A DNA stretch of 64,000 nt from assembly GCA_002441545.1 (NCBI GenBank), contig DJWL01000088.1, forward strand, positions 124,001-188,000. The letters are read 5' to 3'. Origin of the DNA: Flavobacteriaceae bacterium UBA6231. Its GTDB lineage: Bacteria; Bacteroidota; Bacteroidia; Flavobacteriales; Flavobacteriaceae. The position numbers and the translations under genes were made by a program. Under the pieces are notes generated by a model. It made no database searches and was not told the origin of the DNA. It saw only the letters and a list, made by a program, of their open reading frames with translations. Numbering within the stretch: the first letter of the stretch is position 1; each line of letters starts with the position of its first letter. Shown here one piece after another: positions 1 to 8,865 of this stretch.

Positions 1-648
1 TATACTCAGGGATTAGAATTTTTTAATGATACCTTATATGAAAGTACTGGTCAATACAAAGAGTCAAAACTCAAAAAAGTTAACTATAAAACTGGTGAAA
101 TTTACAAGAGTATTGGTCTTGCTGACGAATATTTTGGTGAAGGGCTAACCATATTAAATAATAAGATTTATCAACTAACATGGCGCAAGGGAATTGGTTT
201 TGTTTACGATGTAAATACCTTTGAAAAGCTAAATAGCTTTAAATATGGAAACAGTAAAGAAGGCTGGGGTTTATGTAATGATAACCATGTAATTTATAAA
301 AGTGATGGTTCTGAGGATATTTGGACTTTAAATCCTGAGACTCTTATTGAACAAGATTATATCCAAGTATATACTAATAAAGGTAAGATTACCGATATTA
401 ATGAAATGGAATGGATAAATGGTGAAATTTATGCCAATAGGTATCAAAAAGATGGTGTAGCAATCATAAATCCTAAAAACGGTGCCGTTATTGCCGTTAT
501 TGACTTTTCTCCTCTAAAAAAATTAGTTACTCAACATGCTGGTTTAGATGTACTAAATGGTATTGCATATAATCCTAAAACAAAAACCCTTTTTGTAACC
601 GGTAAACGTTGGGACAAATTGTTTGAAGTAGAAATTATTGAAAACTAA
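1..648 (+). CDS. Glutaminyl-peptide cyclotransferase (5'-truncated by window edge)
   Basis: The reading frame is open from base 1 to the TAA at 648 (about 215 residues), so the N-terminus lies outside the window. The product resembles the bacterial/plant glutamine cyclotransferase family, which turns N-terminal glutamine into pyroglutamate on exported proteins. Family-like stretches are YTQGLEF at the left edge, GEGLTILNNKIYQLTW in the middle and NGIAYNPKTKTLFVTGK near the end, all typical of its five-bladed propeller. It ends 4 bases from the convergent MFS gene. An internal Met at 406 is not a credible start because homology runs far upstream of it. Confidence 0.85.
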   Translation, partial: YTQGLEFFNDTLYESTGQYKESKLKKVNYKTGEIYKSIGLADEYFGEGLTILNNKIYQLTWRKGIGFVYDVNTFEKLNSFKYGNSKEGWGLCNDNHVIYKSDGSEDIWTLNPETLIEQDYIQVYTNKGKITDINEMEWINGEIYANRYQKDGVAIINPKNGAVIAVIDFSPLKKLVTQHAGLDVLNGIAYNPKTKTLFVTGKRWDKLFEVEIIEN

Positions 649-652
649 TACT

Positions 653-1795
653 TTATTCTGATTTTAATTGACTTTTAAAAAACATTCTAGAAAAAGGGAT
701 TATTAAAAGCCCTACAAAAACAAAAATATAAAAAGCATTTTTCAATCCAAAAGCATGTGCTAAATACCCAATTACCGGTGGGCCAATAAACATTCCAATA
801 ATACCATAAGTGGTAATTATTGAAATAGCCATTCCTGGTGAATATTTTTTTGATGCACCTGCCAAAGCAAATGTCATTGGAAAAATTGCTGCAGTACCAA
901 AGCCAACCAAGCAAAAACCTATAAGTGCCGACCAAAAATAAGGAAACAAAATAGCAACTAAAATTCCAACTGTAATGATTGAAGAACTAAAAACATAAGT
1001 GTTTTTACTTCCTATTTTTTGGATTAATTTATCTGAATAAAATCTTGATATTGCCATGCATATCATAAAAGACAGATAACCATAGGTAAAGACTTCTTCT
1101 TTTATAACTTCCTTAAAGTATACTCCACTCCAATCAAACATACCGCCTTCGCAAATAGCTGCTAAAAAAATAATTAACCCTAAATACAAAATAAAAGTAT
1201 CTGGTTTTCCTATAATTAGCTTATTACCCGTCGTTGACTTATCATTCTTTAATGTAAATTGATAAACTATTAAAGCTATAACCAAAATAATAATCGAAAT
1301 AGTAAGTAAATGAGTTTGCATACTTACTCCTATTTTCACCATAAGAGTTGAAAAGGCAACCCCAAACAAACCACCTGTACTCCAAAGCCCATGAAAAGAG
1401 CCTACAATACGTTTTTCGAATTTTTTTTGTAAAGTCAGGGACTGTGTATTAATGGCAATATTTAGAATTCGCATACAAAATGAAAAAGCACATACAGCTA
1501 CAACCAATAAAAAAGGTGTTGTTGCAAAACCTATAAGCGTTAATGCAAATGAAAAACCAATAAAAGAAACAATTAATGGTATTCTGCTGTCAAACTTAGA
1601 TACTAACCAACCAGAAATTGGCAAACCTATTAAAGAACTTATTGGCATAGCTAAAAGTACTGTACCAAGCTCAGCATCGTTAAAATTAAAAAGAGTTTTA
1701 ATTGTTGGTATTCGCGATGCCCATGTAGCAAAACTTAAACCTGTTATAAAAAAATAAACACCTAAAGCAATCCTTTGTTTAACTTTTAATTCCAT
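653..1795 (-). CDS. MFS transporter, YbjJ-like
   Basis: This 380-residue, very hydrophobic protein has about 12 predicted membrane segments, the usual size for a major facilitator permease. The first segment carries FATWASRIPTIK, and the loop between helices 2 and 3 has GWLVSKFDSR, the MFS motif A region. This pattern is common in YbjJ-like exporters of unknown substrate. It sits in the inner membrane and would move small solutes by proton coupling. The start at 1795 is preceded by only 42 bases to the end of proB, so it may be co-transcribed with proC-proB. The substrate cannot be read from the sequence. Confidence 0.85.
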   Translation of the reverse strand: MELKVKQRIALGVYFFITGLSFATWASRIPTIKTLFNFNDAELGTVLLAMPISSLIGLPISGWLVSKFDSRIPLIVSFIGFSFALTLIGFATTPFLLVVAVCAFSFCMRILNIAINTQSLTLQKKFEKRIVGSFHGLWSTGGLFGVAFSTLMVKIGVSMQTHLLTISIIILVIALIVYQFTLKNDKSTTGNKLIIGKPDTFILYLGLIIFLAAICEGGMFDWSGVYFKEVIKEEVFTYGYLSFMICMAISRFYSDKLIQKIGSKNTYVFSSSIITVGILVAILFPYFWSALIGFCLVGFGTAAIFPMTFALAGASKKYSPGMAISIITTYGIIGMFIGPPVIGYLAHAFGLKNAFYIFVFVGLLIIPFSRMFFKSQLKSE

Positions 1796-1837
1796 AAAGA
1801 TTTAAAACATAATAAAGAGTGCAAAATTACAAAAAAA

Positions 1838-2614
1838 CTAGCGCATGATTTTAGTTCCTACACTTTTTCCATCTATTATATCAATAATAGTATTATCGTT
1901 TTTTCCATTTGCTATAAAGGTTGGAATATTCATGGCCGCTGCTTGTTTAGCATAATCTAACTTTGACCCCATACCTCCTCTTCCTTCTGCTTCTTCTTTA
2001 TTACTTTCTTTTATATATTTATCAACATTCTCTTTAGAGTTTACTTCTTCTATAAGTTTACTGCTTTCAGAATCTGGATGCCCATCATATAAACCATCTA
2101 TATCTGTTAAAATAATTAGTTTATCGGCATTTATAAGTTGGGCTACCAAACTAGCAAGTTCGTCATTATCAGAAAACATCGACATAGTTACTGACACAGC
2201 ATCATCTTCATTTAAAATAGGAATAACACCTTCAGACAATAATCCTTCATAACAATTTATCATATTTTCTCTGTGCATACCTGGGCTAAAATCTCGTTTT
2301 GTTGGAAGTACCTGAGCACACTTCATACCATAATCCATAAAAATATTATAATATAACCGCATCATTCTGGGTTGTCCAATAGCAGAATAAACTTGTCTTC
2401 GTTGTGTTTTATCCTTTATTTTTGAACGTCCTAATACTTCCTTACCAGCAATTACAGAACCGGATGACACAAGAACTGTTATAATATCTCGCTCATAAAG
2501 CTCTGCAATTTGTCGTACTAATCGCCTTAAAACTGGTCTTACTATTCTTTTATCTTTGTTGGTCATGACGTTGGTACCAACTTTAACAACTATTTTTTGT
2601 TTATACTTTTCCAT
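1838..2614 (-). CDS. proB: Glutamate 5-kinase
   Basis: ProB phosphorylates L-glutamate to glutamyl 5-phosphate, the first step of proline synthesis. The amino-acid kinase fold is clear: KIVVKVGTNVMT at the N-terminus, VSSGSVIAG, NEDDAVS, and ILTDIDGLYDG followed by GRGGMGSKLDYA. I chose the start at 2614 (MEKYKQK), one base after the proC stop. A start further upstream would run into proC. The protein is about 258 residues and lacks the C-terminal PUA domain of E. coli ProB, so it is the short kinase-only form. No gamma-glutamyl phosphate reductase (proA) is visible in the window. Confidence 0.92.
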   Translation of the reverse strand: MEKYKQKIVVKVGTNVMTNKDKRIVRPVLRRLVRQIAELYERDIITVLVSSGSVIAGKEVLGRSKIKDKTQRRQVYSAIGQPRMMRLYYNIFMDYGMKCAQVLPTKRDFSPGMHRENMINCYEGLLSEGVIPILNEDDAVSVTMSMFSDNDELASLVAQLINADKLIILTDIDGLYDGHPDSESSKLIEEVNSKENVDKYIKESNKEEAEGRGGMGSKLDYAKQAAAMNIPTFIANGKNDNTIIDIIDGKSVGTKIMR

Positions 2615-2615
2615 C

Positions 2616-3416
2616 TTATTTTCCAAGTTCAACAGCTTTATTAAATGCTGCAAACGCTGCTTCTTTAATTAGTTCATTAACATTATTGTCTTCCATTGAG
2701 TCTAGAGCAGCACGTGTTGTACCTCCTTTTGAAGCGACCATTTCCATCCATGAATTAGGTGATAAATCTGATTGATTAAAAAGCTCGACTGCACCAGTAA
2801 ATGTTTCGCTTACTAATACTTTTGAAATATTTTTTGAAAATCCCATTTGAAGAGCAGCTTCCATCATACTTTGCATAAAATAGAAAACATATGCTGGACC
2901 ACTACCAGAAATACCTGTTGAAGCATCAATAAAATTTTCATTACTTACCAATATTGATTTACCGGTTGTATCTAATAGGTTTTCAACCATTAAAAGCTCA
3001 ACTCTTGATACATTTGTTGAAGCTATATATGACGTTAAACCTCTTCCTACTTGAGCTGGTAAATTTGGCATTGCTCTTACAATCTTTGATAGTCCTGTGA
3101 AGTCTTTAATAAAATCAATTGTGATTCCAGCCATAATTGAAATAATAATTTGCTCATTGTTTACTAAAGGTTTTATGTCTTTAAATACTGTCTCAGCATG
3201 ATATGGTTTTACCGCTATAAAAATGATATCTGCCAACGTCACACAATCCTTTAAATCTTGATAAACATCAAAGTGTAATATTTTATTTAGTTCTTTAGTT
3301 TTTTCTTCAGAGTTATCTAAAATCATAATATTTCTTTTTTTAAGAAGTTTAGATTTAGACATGCCTTGTGCATAGGTAAGCCCCATGTTACCAGCACCAA
3401 TAACTAGTACTTTCAT
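2616..3416 (-). CDS. proC: Pyrroline-5-carboxylate reductase
   Basis: ProC catalyses the last step of proline synthesis, the NAD(P)H-dependent reduction of pyrroline-5-carboxylate. The Rossmann motif VIGAGNMG is at residues 5-12, AVKP is in the middle, MPNLPAQVGRG marks the substrate region, and the C-terminal signature SGSGPAYVF is followed by SKGGTTRAAL. At 266 residues it has normal length. Its stop is one base from the proB start, so the two genes form a proC-proB operon on the minus strand, probably with the MFS gene downstream. Confidence 0.93.
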   Translation of the reverse strand: MKVLVIGAGNMGLTYAQGMSKSKLLKKRNIMILDNSEEKTKELNKILHFDVYQDLKDCVTLADIIFIAVKPYHAETVFKDIKPLVNNEQIIISIMAGITIDFIKDFTGLSKIVRAMPNLPAQVGRGLTSYIASTNVSRVELLMVENLLDTTGKSILVSNENFIDASTGISGSGPAYVFYFMQSMMEAALQMGFSKNISKVLVSETFTGAVELFNQSDLSPNSWMEMVASKGGTTRAALDSMEDNNVNELIKEAAFAAFNKAVELGK

Positions 3417-3479
3417 AAAGTATTTGGTTTTTTTAAATATAAATTAATGAATAAATGAATTGTAATTTAGATAAATGCC

Positions 3480-3671
3480 CTATCTAGAAAGAGAGCATTC
3501 GTTACAATCTTTTATGCTACCGTAATAAGTTTCACGGTATTTGTGAAGTGTTTTAATAGGCAATCCTAATAGATATTTTTTAATGTAAGTAACTTGCACT
3601 AGTAATTCACCCATTTTTTTGCTGTAACGTTTTTCTGTTTTTGTTTTCCTTTTTATTTGTATAATTTTCAT
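3480..3671 (-). CDS. Small basic hypothetical protein
   Basis: This 63-residue protein is rich in Lys, Arg and Tyr and carries two cysteines near its end (KDCNECSLSR). No family is recognised. It is a lone gene between proC (60 bases downstream) and the glycogen phosphorylase terminator, in the same orientation as its neighbours. The CxxC pair could bind a metal or be redox active, but that is speculation. It is kept because it has a sensible start, does not overlap a larger gene and has a composition consistent with coding. It could be spurious. Confidence 0.5.
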   Translation of the reverse strand: MKIIQIKRKTKTEKRYSKKMGELLVQVTYIKKYLLGLPIKTLHKYRETYYGSIKDCNECSLSR

Positions 3672-3800
3672 AAAATTGTGTTTGCCGATAAGGTAAAAAA
3701 CATAAGCTCTACTGAAAGGAATTTTTGTTAAAATAAAGTTAATTTTTTAAACAACTTTAATAATATTTTAATTAAATATTGATTTTACTAATAATAGTTC

Positions 3801-3830
3801 AAAAAAAAGGCAAACCGAAATAGCTTGCCT
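3801..3830 (-). terminator. Rho-independent terminator of the glucan phosphorylase gene
   Basis: Read on the minus strand, a 6-bp stem AGGCAA/TTGCCT with an 11-base loop is followed directly by a run of eight T. It lies about 25 bases after the stop of the gene ending at 3855. Confidence 0.75.
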
Positions 3831-3854
3831 AATTAAAATTTAAAAATTTATTTT

Positions 3855-5498
3855 TTATTTATAAAGCTCTTTATAATATTGTTCAGCCATTCTATGACTT
3901 GCAAATTGAGGAATAACATCATCTATACTTTGAAAAACAATTTTTTGCCATTCATTAGGGTTATCATAATACATTGGAATGACTTTGTTTTCAAGAATAT
4001 CATATAAATTATTTGCATCTAATTTATCTTGTTCCCAAACTGGCATATTATGATCTAGTTCTGGTAAAACAAAACAATTTTCTCCGTTCTTTTCAAATTC
4101 AGGAATCCAACCATCATTTATCGAAACATTTACAGACCCATTCATGGCAGCAGTCATACCGCTTGTTCCAGAAGCTTCTCTTGTAATTCTAGGAGTATTC
4201 AACCAAATATCAGATCCTTCTTTAAGTTTTTTAGATAAATCTATTTCGTAACCAATCAAAACAGCCAAATTTGGTGCTGTTTTTGAATAGTTTACTAAAT
4301 GATTAAAAATATCAATAGCATAATAATCCATTGGATAAGGTTTTCCTGCCCAAATAATTTGCACTGGATATTTTGTATTTGAAATTAATTTTTTAAAGCG
4401 TTCTATATCGTGCAATAATAAGTCTGCTCTTTTGTAACCAGCAAAACGACGTGCCCAAACAAATGTTAATACATTAGGATCAAATAGTTTTTCTGTTTGA
4501 TTAATAACCTCATCAAACAATTGTTTCTTAAGTTCTAGCTTTCTTTGTTTATATGCTTGAGCATTTCTCTTTTCCCAAGCTTTTTTAATTTGATTATCTT
4601 GCCAAAAATTTTGATTTTGAGCATTGGTTATTGGAATGATTTTACAAATCTTGTCGTAATCTTTCCACATATTATTTGATACCACAGCGTGCAATTTTGA
4701 AACCGCATTTGCTTTTCTTGCCATTCTAAGTGCAGAAACTGTATAATTAATCATACCTCCGTTTACTGTTTCTTTTGCCAATTCATCATCTGTAAGAGTT
4801 CTGCCAAAAAACCCACAACGGTTTAAATGACGCCCATCTCGTTCTTCATTTCCAGCTTTCTCTGGTGTATGTGTTGTAAATGCTAATTGCTGTTTTTTAA
4901 CACCTCTATCCTTTAAATAATAAAACGCAGGTAAACCATGTCCTTCGTTTAAATGATAAATATCTGCGCCACCTAATGCTTCAACAACTTTTACACCACC
5001 AATGCCAAGAACAATACTTTGAGAAACTCTTGTTATTTCATTGGCATCATATAAATGATTGGTAATGGTTCTAGATAAAAAGTCGTTTCCATCTACATCT
5101 GTACTTAGTAAATAAATAGGAACAGAACCAAATATTTCAGGTTTCAAAACATAAGCTCTAACTTTTACGTTTGGATTATCGTGTAATTTTATGGTAACTT
5201 CAATCCCAGTATCCTCTAAAAAGTTATATGTTTTTTCAATAAAATCTGTACGAAGGGTTTGATCTTCATTTCTGGCTTGATCATAATACCCGTATTTCCA
5301 AAGCATTCCAATTCCAATTACATTTTGCTTAAGTTCATGTGCTGAACGCATATGAGAACCAGCCAAAAATCCTAGACCTCCAGAATAAATTTTTAGAGCT
5401 TGGTGGATTCCGAACTCCATACTAAAATAGGCTACTTTTTTTTCGTACTTTTCATCTGGTTTATATGGATGGTACCATTCACTGTATTTACTTATCAT
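3855..5498 (-). CDS. glgP: Alpha-glucan family phosphorylase (short form)
   Basis: This 547-residue protein matches the short alpha-glucan phosphorylase family of Bacteroidota, which should release glucose-1-phosphate from glycogen or maltodextrin. Visible family segments are YFSMEFGIHQALKIYSGGLG at the N-terminus, HLNEGHGLPAFYYL, TTHTPEKAGNE, FVWARRFAGYKRADLLL and REASGTSGMTAAMNG. In classical phosphorylases the last block reads GTGNMK, and its Lys carries pyridoxal phosphate. Here the aligned residue is Thr (ACT codon, near 4152-4154), so PLP chemistry by the usual route is doubtful. The gene stands alone with its own terminator. The exact activity (phosphorylase or another glucosyltransferase) is uncertain. 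Confidence 0.85.
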   Translation of the reverse strand: MISKYSEWYHPYKPDEKYEKKVAYFSMEFGIHQALKIYSGGLGFLAGSHMRSAHELKQNVIGIGMLWKYGYYDQARNEDQTLRTDFIEKTYNFLEDTGIEVTIKLHDNPNVKVRAYVLKPEIFGSVPIYLLSTDVDGNDFLSRTITNHLYDANEITRVSQSIVLGIGGVKVVEALGGADIYHLNEGHGLPAFYYLKDRGVKKQQLAFTTHTPEKAGNEERDGRHLNRCGFFGRTLTDDELAKETVNGGMINYTVSALRMARKANAVSKLHAVVSNNMWKDYDKICKIIPITNAQNQNFWQDNQIKKAWEKRNAQAYKQRKLELKKQLFDEVINQTEKLFDPNVLTFVWARRFAGYKRADLLLHDIERFKKLISNTKYPVQIIWAGKPYPMDYYAIDIFNHLVNYSKTAPNLAVLIGYEIDLSKKLKEGSDIWLNTPRITREASGTSGMTAAMNGSVNVSINDGWIPEFEKNGENCFVLPELDHNMPVWEQDKLDANNLYDILENKVIPMYYDNPNEWQKIVFQSIDDVIPQFASHRMAEQYYKELYK

Positions 5499-5713
5499 AT
5501 TTAATAGCTTTTTTTAAGCCCTAAATTTATTAATAAATACCAGATAGTTTTACTGATATATATCATAAAGAAAGCACTAATTCATTTAAAACAACATTAA
5601 ACATTGATAGTTAAATAATTAGAAAATATTGATAGTTGAATTCTGTTTAAAAAAAATTCGCTCGAAAAAAATAAATGACTTTAAGGAAAAAATAATGGAA
5701 AGATAGAATACGA

Positions 5714-6298
5714 TTACTTTTTAATAAGCTTTTCAATCTCTGAAATTCTTTTTTCCTTTTTTGGTTGCCTATATTTTTTGGCAAAAACAGTGTGATATTG
5801 ATGAGTCTGTAAAAATTTAATTTGTGCCTTATTCCATTCATTCTCATCTGTAATAATAGAAGCATTTTTTAACTCTTTGAACAATAAATTACTTATCTCA
5901 TAAAAATCATTTCTCCCTAAATAATCTAAATCTGAATCACAAATTATTTTTTCTAAATAATTTTGTGGCGATTGAGGAACACGGGTAGCCTTAATTAAAC
6001 CTTGAACAATTTTAATGTCTTTCAAAGGAAAACCGTGTTCCAGCATTAATTTTTCTGCCATTTCCATACTCTTCTGTTCATGCTCAATTTTAGTGACCGT
6101 AAAACCCATATCGTGAAGTAAGGCTGCTATTCTAAGTAAATAAGCATTATGAGTTTCAATTTTTTCTCTTCTTATATATTGATTTACAACATTAGCTACA
6201 TCTAAAGTATGTCTAACATTATGGTAAGATAAATCTTTAGGTAATTTAGAGTTTAAAATTTCCAATGATCTTTTTCTGAGTTTTAAGTATCCTTTCAT
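5714..6298 (-). CDS. HD-domain metal-dependent phosphohydrolase
   Basis: This 194-residue protein is almost wholly one HD domain. The metal ligands are visible in order: H in YHNVRHTLDVA (about residues 25-35), the HD pair in ALLHDMGF, and a late D in CDSDLDYLGR. HD proteins of this type hydrolyse nucleotides, cyclic nucleotides or phosphorylated second messengers in the cytoplasm. It starts 9 bases after the stop of the PycTM-like gene, and the cyclase gene is just upstream of that, so a role in degrading the cyclase product is a reasonable inference. In many flavobacteria an HD domain is fused to the same membrane domain. Here the two are separate genes. Confidence 0.85.
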   Translation of the reverse strand: MKGYLKLRKRSLEILNSKLPKDLSYHNVRHTLDVANVVNQYIRREKIETHNAYLLRIAALLHDMGFTVTKIEHEQKSMEMAEKLMLEHGFPLKDIKIVQGLIKATRVPQSPQNYLEKIICDSDLDYLGRNDFYEISNLLFKELKNASIITDENEWNKAQIKFLQTHQYHTVFAKKYRQPKKEKRISEIEKLIKK

Positions 6299-6307
6299 CT
6301 TCCTTTT

Positions 6308-6826
6308 TCAAAATTTTAATGTTATTAACCACGAACCTATAATTAAAATTATAAAAACAACACTTAGCCCGAAAAATTTCATCGATTTGTGAATGCATTT
6401 AAATTTAGCATCAATAATTTTACATTCAACGTGTATCTGTTCACCAAGTTGTTTAAACAATTCCTCTTCTGTTGAGCATACTTCGGCTAATCTTTTTGTA
6501 TATTCTTCTATAGTTCCAAAAGCTCTAACGGCATCACCAAAAAAGAATACATTTTTGTCATATTTTAATTCAATTTGTGGTTTGAAGCATTTAAAACAAT
6601 AAAAAATAGAAATAATGACACTAAAAAACCATAAAAAAACCAATATGATTGATATGACACTTGAGTTTAGCATATCTTCAAGTTGTTCAAATCTATCAAA
6701 AAAAAGTCCTAGTACAAGGCTATGAAATGAAAAAATAATACCAGCTTTAAGTTCTGAAGCTCGAATTAATTTTTCTAATCTTTCTAGTTGTTCCCAATAA
6801 TTGTTTGGATCATGGATAGGTGTCAT
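6308..6826 (-). CDS. Pycsar effector-like membrane protein (PycTM/DUF5706 type)
   Basis: The protein has 172 residues. After a short N-terminal helix (YWEQLERLEKLIRASELKAG) it has hydrophobic segments at about residues 28-46, 56-80 and 150-170, with a soluble stretch between the second and third. The block SELKAGIIFSFHSLVLGLFF is characteristic of the PycTM/DUF5706 family, whose defence members sense cyclic pyrimidine nucleotides and disrupt the inner membrane. It lies 40 bases after a nucleotide cyclase and 9 bases before an HD phosphohydrolase, exactly the context expected for a cyclic-nucleotide responder. The family assignment is by recognition. Toxicity and ligand are inference. Confidence 0.75.
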   Translation of the reverse strand: MTPIHDPNNYWEQLERLEKLIRASELKAGIIFSFHSLVLGLFFDRFEQLEDMLNSSVISIILVFLWFFSVIISIFYCFKCFKPQIELKYDKNVFFFGDAVRAFGTIEEYTKRLAEVCSTEEELFKQLGEQIHVECKIIDAKFKCIHKSMKFFGLSVVFIILIIGSWLITLKF

Positions 6827-6866
6827 TATGCTTATATTTTAATTCGAAATAAATTTACAATAAAAA

Positions 6867-8855
6867 TCAAACCGCATTTTTTTCTATAAAAAGCTCGCTT
6901 AAAAATGCTTTATTTTTTATACCGTTAACAAAATACATTTTCATTATTCCTCTATTCTTCACTTCAATTTCTCCTCTATATTTACAATTGAATACATCTT
7001 TAACCAATTCATAAGTGTATTCAGAAATATTAATTCTTCCTGGTTGAGATAATGTTTCCATTCTTGAAGCTACATTTACTGTATCTCCCCAAATATCATA
7101 AGCAAACTTATGTGTGCCTACAACTCCTGCTACAATAGGCCCTGTATTAATACCTATTCTAATATCAAGATTAGAAATATTTTCTTTTGTATTCAGTTTG
7201 GTTTCTTCAATAAATTGAGCTATTTCAAAAGCTGCTAAAATCATTTTAAAAGGATGATCAGTCGTTGGAAAAGGCAACCCTCCGGCGCACATGTAAGCAT
7301 CACCAATAGTCTTAATTTTTTCCATACCATATTTTTCCATGATTTGATCAAACTTAGAAAAATAATAATCTACACTACTAACCAACTCCTCTGGGGTTAA
7401 ATCTTTAGCAAAGTTTGTAAATCCTTTAAAATCTGTAAACAAAACGGTGACCGAATCAAATTTTTTGGCTTCAACCCTACCGTTTAGTTTTAACTCCATT
7501 GCAGTTTCTTGTGGAAGAATGTTATGCAATAAAGTTTCCGAACGGTTTTTTTCTATTTCTATAATACGATTGGTTTCTTTAATAAAATTATATCGTCTTT
7601 TTAAACCTAGAGCCAAAAGAAATATTAATAATATTACCAAAAGTGAAGCAAAAATAACACCTTGTTGCTTTTTTTGCTTAAGCTGTTGGATCTCTGATTC
7701 TTTTTCTAAAAGTCCGATTTTGTCTTCTTTTTTCTCTAAATCAAAATCAAACTGAAGCCCTCTAATTTTATCATCAGTTTTTAAATTAAATAAGGAATCT
7801 TTTTGGGCTATATATAGGTTTTTATAAAAATAAGCATTTTTATAGTCTTTGTTTAAAGCATAAGTATTTGACAACCCAAGATATATATCTCTCAATTCAT
7901 CATTGGCTTCAATTTCTTTACCAAGTATTTCTGCTTCTTTAAATGCTTCTATTGACTTCTTAAAATCATCTTGTTTATAAACTTCTCCTAAACCTTCTAG
8001 AGCCTGAACTACTAAAAGTTGTTGATTATTTGATTTTGCAATTTGATAAGCTTCGTTAAGATATTCAATAGAATTTCTCTTATCATTTTTCTTTAACAGC
8101 ACCTTACTTAATTTAATAAGGTTACCTGCTCTTAACGTTATAATCTTATTACTTGATAATGCTTCTTGATAATAGTTTAACGCCTCATTATAAAGACCTT
8201 TTTCATAATAAATCTCTCCTACTCCCATTAGGTATCCAAATGTTAGTTGCGAATTGTTTAATTGATTACGATATTCATTAAATTTATTGTAATACTCTAA
8301 AGCCTTATCGAAATTGTTCATTTCTGCATAAAGGCCACCAATATTAAGCAAGGTTTGAGCTGTGTTATAATTGTCTTTTATTTTTTCTGAAATACTTAAT
8401 GATCTTAAATAGTAATCCAAAGCTTTGGCATTGCTTCCTTGGCTATAATAAATAGCTCCCAAATTATTAACAAGATTGGCTATACCAATAGTATCATGAA
8501 TTGATTCAAATTCTTTTAAAGACTGTGTCCAAGAATTAAGTACATCTAAATAATTACCTTGGTAATACTGAGCCAGACCCATATTTTTTAATGAATATGC
8601 TAACCCTTTTTTGTATTTTAATTTTTTAGCTAACTCATTTGCTTTTTTTGCATAAATTAAAGATTCAGAAATGTTTTCCGTATTAATTATCTCCTTACTT
8701 AATGCATTTAAAGTAACCACCATTGTGGTATCTTTAATTCCTGTTTCAACAATTCTTTTTAAACTATCTATCTTATTATTTTGAGCAAATACAAAACTTG
8801 ATAGCAGTAAAAAAAGAGAAATACTAACTAAAGATACCTTACGGCGAAAATTCAT
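6867..8855 (-). CDS. Membrane TPR sensor with class III nucleotide cyclase domain
   Basis: The 662-residue protein has a signal peptide, about seven TPR-like repeats (residues 40-360, presumably periplasmic), a coiled stretch, one membrane segment near residues 398-420 (FASLLVILLIFLLALGL) and a cytoplasmic catalytic domain from about residue 467. Metal aspartates are in LFTDFKGFT and TIGDAYM. The purine-selecting pair looks like adenylyl cyclase: Lys in EKIKTIGDAY and Asp in YDIWGDTVNVASRME, with the transition-state Asn and Arg present. It therefore more likely makes cAMP than the cCMP/cUMP of true Pycsar cyclases. It starts 10 bases after the big T9SS gene and precedes the PycTM-like and HD genes. 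Confidence 0.9.
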   Translation of the reverse strand: MNFRRKVSLVSISLFLLLSSFVFAQNNKIDSLKRIVETGIKDTTMVVTLNALSKEIINTENISESLIYAKKANELAKKLKYKKGLAYSLKNMGLAQYYQGNYLDVLNSWTQSLKEFESIHDTIGIANLVNNLGAIYYSQGSNAKALDYYLRSLSISEKIKDNYNTAQTLLNIGGLYAEMNNFDKALEYYNKFNEYRNQLNNSQLTFGYLMGVGEIYYEKGLYNEALNYYQEALSSNKIITLRAGNLIKLSKVLLKKNDKRNSIEYLNEAYQIAKSNNQQLLVVQALEGLGEVYKQDDFKKSIEAFKEAEILGKEIEANDELRDIYLGLSNTYALNKDYKNAYFYKNLYIAQKDSLFNLKTDDKIRGLQFDFDLEKKEDKIGLLEKESEIQQLKQKKQQGVIFASLLVILLIFLLALGLKRRYNFIKETNRIIEIEKNRSETLLHNILPQETAMELKLNGRVEAKKFDSVTVLFTDFKGFTNFAKDLTPEELVSSVDYYFSKFDQIMEKYGMEKIKTIGDAYMCAGGLPFPTTDHPFKMILAAFEIAQFIEETKLNTKENISNLDIRIGINTGPIVAGVVGTHKFAYDIWGDTVNVASRMETLSQPGRINISEYTYELVKDVFNCKYRGEIEVKNRGIMKMYFVNGIKNKAFLSELFIEKNAV

Positions 8856-8865
8856 AAAACTTAAT

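Noticed and set aside
6308..8855. Calling the cluster a true Pycsar defence system
   Set aside because: The cyclase has the purine-type Lys/Asp pair and a large sensor domain, unlike the small pyrimidine cyclases of Pycsar, so only a relation of the membrane protein is claimed.
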